DNA from: Haloferax sulfurifontis ATCC BAA-897
GTDB taxonomy: Archaea; Halobacteriota; Halobacteria; Halobacteriales; Haloferacaceae
Assembly: GCF_000337835.1 (NCBI RefSeq)
Contig: NZ_AOLM01000008.1
Span: 62,001 to 126,000 of the forward strand
Direction: 5' to 3'
Length of the DNA stretch: 64,000 nucleotides
Below the pieces are notes generated by a model. It saw nothing but the letters and a program-made list of their open reading frames with translations, was not told where the DNA came from and did not search any database. Below are positions 60,547 through 64,000 of the stretch, piece after piece (position 1 is the first letter of the stretch; the number at the start of each line of letters is the position of its first letter). The translations under genes were made by a program, and so were the position numbers.

Positions 60547-61457
60547 GTCGTGACGCGCGGGGTGCGTCGAGCAGACGGGCGTTCCTCGCGTCCGTCGGCG
60601 GGACCGCGGCGGCCGGTCTCACCGCGACGGCGGGCTGTCTCGGCCGGGGCGGGTCGACGCCGACCGTGTCGGTTCTCGCCGCCGGAAGCCTCCAGCGGGC
60701 GCTCACCACCGAGTTCGAAGCGCCGGAGGGGACCCGATTCGAGGTCGAGGCCCACGGCTCAGCGCGCGTGGCTCGGATGGTCGCCGACGGCCAACGCGAC
60801 CCAGATATCGTCGCGCTCGCGGACCCGACGCTGTTCGACGCGCCGCTTTCGGTCCCGTGGTACGCCACGTTCGCCAACAACGCCCTCGTCGTCGCGTACA
60901 ACCCGCAGACCGACGGCGGAACGCGGGTCGCCGAAGCCGCGTCGTGGCCCGACGCCCTCCTCGACGACGCGGTCAGCCTCGGCCGAACCGACCCCGACCT
61001 CGACCCGCTGGGCTACCGGACGCGGTTCGCGCTCGCGCTCGCGGCCGACTACTACGACCGGCCGGCGCTCGCCGACGACCTGCTCCGCCGCGACCAGATT
61101 TACCCCGAGACGCAACTGCTCGCGCAGTTCGACGCCGGCGGCGTCGACGCGGCGTTCGTCTACCGGAGCATGGCCGTCGAGCGCGGCTACCCGTCTCTCG
61201 AACTCCCGGCCGCAATCGACCTGAGCGACCCCGAACACGCGTCCGCATACGAGACGGCTTCCTACACGCTTCCGGACGGCGTCACCGTCCGCGGCGGCCC
61301 GATTCGGTACGCCGCGACGCGCCGCACCGACACGGCGGCGGCGAAGTCGGTGTTCGAGGCGCTCGTCGGAACCGCCGGCGACTTCCTCGAACCCTCCGGG
61401 TTCACCGTTCGCGAGAGCCACCCACACTACTTCGGAGATGTCCCACCGACAGCCTAA
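60543..61457 (+). CDS. Molybdate/tungstate ABC binding lipoprotein
   Basis: This 304-aa binding protein has a Tat signal (SRRAFLASVGG) and a lipobox-like ATAGC. Its fold is the ModA/WtpA type: VSVLAAGSLQRALTTEFEAP, MVADGQRDPDIVALADPTLF, ANNALVVAYNP and DAAFVYRSMAVERGYPSLELP. The family binds molybdate or tungstate at the cell surface. It overlaps the permease gene by twenty bases. No motif distinguishes Mo from W. Confidence 0.88.
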   Translation: MSRDARGASSRRAFLASVGGTAAAGLTATAGCLGRGGSTPTVSVLAAGSLQRALTTEFEAPEGTRFEVEAHGSARVARMVADGQRDPDIVALADPTLFDAPLSVPWYATFANNALVVAYNPQTDGGTRVAEAASWPDALLDDAVSLGRTDPDLDPLGYRTRFALALAADYYDRPALADDLLRRDQIYPETQLLAQFDAGGVDAAFVYRSMAVERGYPSLELPAAIDLSDPEHASAYETASYTLPDGVTVRGGPIRYAATRRTDTAAAKSVFEALVGTAGDFLEPSGFTVRESHPHYFGDVPPTA

Positions 61458-62247
61458 CCGCCGCGAGCGCGGCGTCACGCGACTCCTGCCCGAGACGTGG
61501 CGAGGCCTGACGCTGGTTCTCGCCGGGATGCTCCTCGTCTACTACCTGCTTCCCATCGGCGCGCTCGTCCTCGCGCAGTCGCCGGCGTCGCTGGCCGCCG
61601 ACGTGACGAGCGAGGTCGTCCTGACCGCCGCGACCAACTCCGTCGTCGCGGCGGCGCTCAGCACGCTTGTCGCCGTCGCCTTCGGCGTCCCCTTGGCCTA
61701 CTGGCTCTCGCGCACGTCGTTCCGCGGCCGGGACGTGATTCTGGCGCTGGTGATGCTCCCGCTCGTGCTCCCGCCGGTCGTCAGCGGGATGTTACTGCTC
61801 AAGCTGGTCGGTCCCGCGGGCCTCGGCCAACTGACGAGCGTCCCCCTCACGCGCTCGCTGGTCGGGGTCGTCCTCGCGCAGACCTACGTCGCCTCGCCGT
61901 TTCTGGTCGTGACCGCGAAGACGGCCTTCGACGGCGTGGACAGGCAACTCGAAGCGGCGGCCCGCTCGCTCGGCGAGAACCGAATCGGGAGCGTCCGGCG
62001 CGTGACGCTCCCGCTGGCGAAACAGGGCATCCTCGCCGGCGTGACCCTGACGTTCGCGCGGGCGATGGGCGAGTTCGGCGCGACGCTCATGCTGGCGTAC
62101 TACCCGCGGACGCTCCCGGTGCAAATCTGGGTGTCGTACCTCTCGACCGGCCTCGACGCCGCGTTCCCCGTCGCGCTCGTCCTCGTCTCCATCGCCGTCG
62201 GCGCGATTCTCTTGGTCCACGCGCTGGGGACGAACCCGTGGGAGTGA
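61438..62247 (+). CDS. Molybdate/tungstate ABC permease
   Basis: This 269-aa permease of the ModB/WtpB type has about six helices (LTLVLAGMLLVYYLLPIGALV at the N-terminus) and the ABC-coupling loop EAAARSLGENRIGSVRRVTLP. It forms the channel for the binding protein upstream. The ATPase gene that normally follows is not there: the next gene, 75 bases on, is a MaoC protein. The ATP-binding subunit is therefore elsewhere or shared. Confidence 0.9.
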   Translation: MSHRQPNRRERGVTRLLPETWRGLTLVLAGMLLVYYLLPIGALVLAQSPASLAADVTSEVVLTAATNSVVAAALSTLVAVAFGVPLAYWLSRTSFRGRDVILALVMLPLVLPPVVSGMLLLKLVGPAGLGQLTSVPLTRSLVGVVLAQTYVASPFLVVTAKTAFDGVDRQLEAAARSLGENRIGSVRRVTLPLAKQGILAGVTLTFARAMGEFGATLMLAYYPRTLPVQIWVSYLSTGLDAAFPVALVLVSIAVGAILLVHALGTNPWE

Positions 62248-62322
62248 GGTCGAGCGAAACCGCGGCATTACAAAACCGCGTCGCACCCGAGGATTGAGTT
62301 CGGCGGCCGTCGAAGCGACCGT

Positions 62323-62748
62323 ATGCCAGTCGCGACCGTCGGCGACCGCGCGGTATCGGAGCGCGCCGTGACCGAGGAGACTATCGACCGGTTCGCCGAG
62401 GTGTCGGGCGACGAGAACCCGATTCACCTCGACGCGGAGTACGCCGCCGAGACGACGTTCGGCGGGCGCATCGCCCACGGGATGCTCGCCGCGTCGGTCG
62501 TCAGCGCCGCGCTCGCGCGGCTTCCGGGCGACATCGTCTACCTCTCGCAGGACCTCTCCTTCGAGCGGCCGGTCCGCCCCGGTGACACGGCGGTCGCCGA
62601 GGTGGCCGTGGTCGAGTCGCTCGGCGGCGACCGACTCGCCGTCGAGACGACCGCGAGCGTCGGCGACGAGACGGTCGTCTCCGGCGAGGCCGTCGTGTTA
62701 TCGCTGGCGCACGACGGGACGGGAGAAACGGAGGACGGCGGTCGGTAG
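62323..62748 (+). CDS. MaoC-family dehydratase / enoyl-CoA hydratase
   Basis: This 141-aa hot-dog-fold protein has the hydratase signature D-x4-H in VSGDENPIHLDAEYA and FGGRIAHGMLAAS. It adds water to enoyl-CoA, as PhaJ does, or acts on related CoA esters. A strand YLSQDLSFERPVRPGDT follows as in the family. Its stop is one base before the convergent PIN gene stop. There is no obvious functional link to the molybdenum genes. Confidence 0.9.
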   Translation: MPVATVGDRAVSERAVTEETIDRFAEVSGDENPIHLDAEYAAETTFGGRIAHGMLAASVVSAALARLPGDIVYLSQDLSFERPVRPGDTAVAEVAVVESLGGDRLAVETTASVGDETVVSGEAVVLSLAHDGTGETEDGGR

Positions 62749-63321
62749 TTACGACTCCGAGGTCCGCAACAACTGCGCGACGTAGGGACTGTTCCCCCAG
62801 CTTCGGTGCGGGGAAATCGTCGTGAGAAGCGTTCTCGCCTCGGCGCGCGTCATGTGACCGTTGCGGGCGTAGTCGCAGACGAGCCGCGGCGTCGGGACGA
62901 TTCGCGGGCCGCGCAGGACGGCGTGAACGAGCGCGAAGTTCGTTCCCCCGAACTCGTCGGTGAGAAAGCCGTCGACGGCGAGCGCGTTCGCGAGCACGAT
63001 ACCGTCGGTCTCTCCGTCGTCGAGGCCGAATGTCGGGCGCTCGCCGGGCGTGTCCGCCCGTCCGTACGGGTCTTCGACCGCGTAGTAGTCTCTCGCGGCC
63101 AGCACGTTCGTCGCCGCCGCACCGTGGATGTCCGAGTACTGTGCGATGTCGCGCAGTTCCGCGACCACTTCGGGCGGCGCGGACACGTCACACGACGTGA
63201 GCACGTACTGAAGCGGGTCCGGAGCCGCGGAACTGTCGTAGTCGGGGTCCGCACGGGGAACCGCGAGGCTCACGAGCGCGCTCGTGTCGGCGACCGCCGT
63301 CCGGAGACGTGGACCGCTCAT
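62749..63321 (-). CDS. PIN-domain-like protein (putative toxin)
   Basis: This 190-aa protein has PIN-like acidic residues in VADTSALVSLA, VVAELRDIAQYSD, DDGETDGIVLANAL and FLTDEFGGTNF. It is larger than VapC and resembles the haloarchaeal PIN proteins paired with ribbon-helix-helix partners. The start ATG at 63321 shares a base with the upstream stop (TGATG); an in-frame GTG at 63324 is possible. The nuclease role is inferred from fold alone. Confidence 0.75.
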   Translation of the reverse strand: MSGPRLRTAVADTSALVSLAVPRADPDYDSSAAPDPLQYVLTSCDVSAPPEVVAELRDIAQYSDIHGAAATNVLAARDYYAVEDPYGRADTPGERPTFGLDDGETDGIVLANALAVDGFLTDEFGGTNFALVHAVLRGPRIVPTPRLVCDYARNGHMTRAEARTLLTTISPHRSWGNSPYVAQLLRTSES

Positions 63322-63686
63322 CACTCGTCGGCGTCACGAGCATCGGCCGTCGTCGCCTCCCCGCCGTAGATGTCGACGTTCTCGGGTGCGGCCAAGTCCA
63401 GTGGCTCGCCTTCGAGGTCCGCTTTGAGCAGGCGGAGCCGCTGGGCCGTCTCGGCTCCGACGAGCTGTTTGACCGTCTCGAAGTCGAGCTGGTCGTCGTA
63501 GTACTTCGTCGCGACCAGTTCTTGGACGGTCTCGCTGTGGGCGGTGTCCTCGATGTAGTCGCGGATGGCCTCTACGAGGAGGTCGGTCCGGTCCTTGTCG
63601 AAGAGGTCCGCGAGCGCGTCGAGACGCTCGACGAGGTACTCGGGCGACTGAAAGTGGACTCGACGGGGGTCGTCGCTCGCGCTCAT
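63321..63686 (-). CDS. Ribbon-helix-helix-like partner of the PIN gene
   Basis: This 121-aa protein starts at ATG 63686 with MSASDDPRRVHFQSPEYLVE, then RLDALADLFDKDRTDLLVEA and IRDYIEDT. That looks like a ribbon-helix-helix unit of the kind used by antitoxins. The acidic C-terminal half (LLKADLEGEPLDLAAPENV) would neutralise the PIN protein. It is coupled to the PIN gene. A TGTGCA/TGCACA repeat array lies directly upstream, suggesting autoregulation. Confidence 0.75.
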   Translation of the reverse strand: MSASDDPRRVHFQSPEYLVERLDALADLFDKDRTDLLVEAIRDYIEDTAHSETVQELVATKYYDDQLDFETVKQLVGAETAQRLRLLKADLEGEPLDLAAPENVDIYGGEATTADARDADE

Positions 63687-63688
63687 CT

Positions 63689-63751
63689 CGTGTGCAAGTT
63701 CTGCACACAGACGAATAACGGTTTCGTCGCGTTGCACACAGCTTGCACACG
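63689..63751. promoter_or_regulatory. TGTGCA/TGCACA repeat array (putative operator)
   Basis: A perfect 10-bp inverted repeat CGTGTGCAAG (63689-63698) / CTTGCACACG (63742-63751) encloses further TGCACA words at about 63702-63707 and 63733-63738. The array begins three bases from the start of the ribbon-helix-helix gene at 63686. It is probably bound by that protein. Confidence 0.65.
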
Positions 63752-63816
63752 AGATTCGGCGCGGAGGGAACTCAGGGAACCCAGTCCTGTTCAAACAGAG
63801 AGACGCAAGAGAAGGT

Positions 63817-63834
63817 CCACGACTTCAGTCGTGG
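63817..63834. repeat. Perfect hairpin CCACGACT-TC-AGTCGTGG
   Basis: An 8-bp stem with a 2-base loop stands alone in a gene-free stretch. Similar hairpins end IS200/IS605 or IS1341-type elements in haloarchaea. No transposase is nearby, so this may be an orphan element end or a MITE remnant. Alternatively it could be a terminator for the aldehyde dehydrogenase, but no T-run follows. Confidence 0.5.
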
Positions 63835-63875
63835 GTTACTAACCGCAGTTCTCACTCAGTTCGGCGTCACCCGGC

Positions 63876-64000
63876 TTACAGCGGGTAGTCGCGCGGTTCG
63901 CGCTGGAGCGAAATCCACTTGTCCTCGGTGATTTCGTCGAGGAAGGCGTCGCTGTTGTAGGTGCCGACGCCGGAGGCTCCGATGCCGCTGAACGGGACGT
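63876..64000 (-). CDS. Aldehyde dehydrogenase (C-terminal fragment at window edge)
   Basis: Only the last ~41 codons lie in the window. The translation VPFSGIGASGVGTYNSDAFL, followed by EITEDKWISLQREPRDYPL, is a typical C-terminal end of the aldehyde dehydrogenase superfamily (the PFGG-x-G-x-SG-x-G motif region). The stop is the TAA read on the minus strand at 63876-63878. The substrate cannot be told from this tail. Confidence 0.75.
   Translation of the reverse strand, partial: VPFSGIGASGVGTYNSDAFLDEITEDKWISLQREPRDYPL

Overview
The window comes from a high-GC haloarchaeon, most likely Haloferax or a close relative. The predicted proteins are strongly acidic. Promoters look like short-leader or leaderless archaeal ones. 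Tat lipoproteins (RR motif plus LAGC-type lipobox), HTH_10/bacterio-opsin-activator regulators, TFB and a haloarchaeal-style Dms operon are present. No rRNA, tRNA or CRISPR array was seen. The taxon is inferred from gene style, not from a search.

Layout. 1-10.4 kb is catabolic: a threonine-dehydratase-like enzyme coupled to an M20 amidohydrolase, then a D-2-hydroxyacid dehydrogenase next to a giant GlcD-GlpC fusion, glutamate dehydrogenase, an M24 protein that reads like ectoine hydrolase, and an LLM-type flavin oxidoreductase. 10.5-20.2 kb carries a TasA-like secreted-fibre operon (two Tat/SipW-type signal proteins, a signal peptidase and a membrane-anchored protein sharing their C-terminal signature). 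A response regulator lies just upstream on the same strand, with a divergent 7TM histidine kinase. 20.2-26.2 kb holds membrane proteins, a DMT transporter with a divergent regulator, a PQQ-like propeller lipoprotein, a 53-aa protein, a methyltransferase and a Thr/Glu-rich lipoprotein.

26.6-31.8 kb is a regulatory island. It has a membrane protein joining nine calcium-type TSP3 repeats to a winged helix. It also has an HTH_10 regulator, a SUI1-like factor, a TFB with no cysteine at all, and a small membrane protein. The last four genes share one 14-bp palindrome upstream of their starts. 31.3-37.4 kb has a TRAM protein, a 57-aa membrane protein, two orphan contractile-tail tube-like proteins, a GH3 glucosidase and a sugar ABC binding protein with no permease genes.

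37.4-42.4 kb is a foreign islet of lower GC: an IS4-type transposase, a winged-helix protein divergent from a tightly overlapping string of small zinc-finger genes across a doubled operator, and a VapBC pair. 42.5-51.2 kb is a minus-strand envelope cluster: a pentapeptide-repeat K+-channel fusion, a zinc-ribbon protein, DUF2617, a membrane spermidine-synthase-like protein, a Tat lipoprotein, a membrane protein and an AspT-like carrier. 51.4-62.3 kb has a glycosyltransferase, then the DMSO/TMAO respiration locus (regulator, small subunit, DmsABC, TorD chaperone) and molybdenum genes (Mo-binding domain protein, MobA, molybdate/tungstate binding protein and permease). The end has a MaoC protein, a ribbon-helix-helix/PIN pair with an operator array, an IS-like hairpin and the tail of an aldehyde dehydrogenase.
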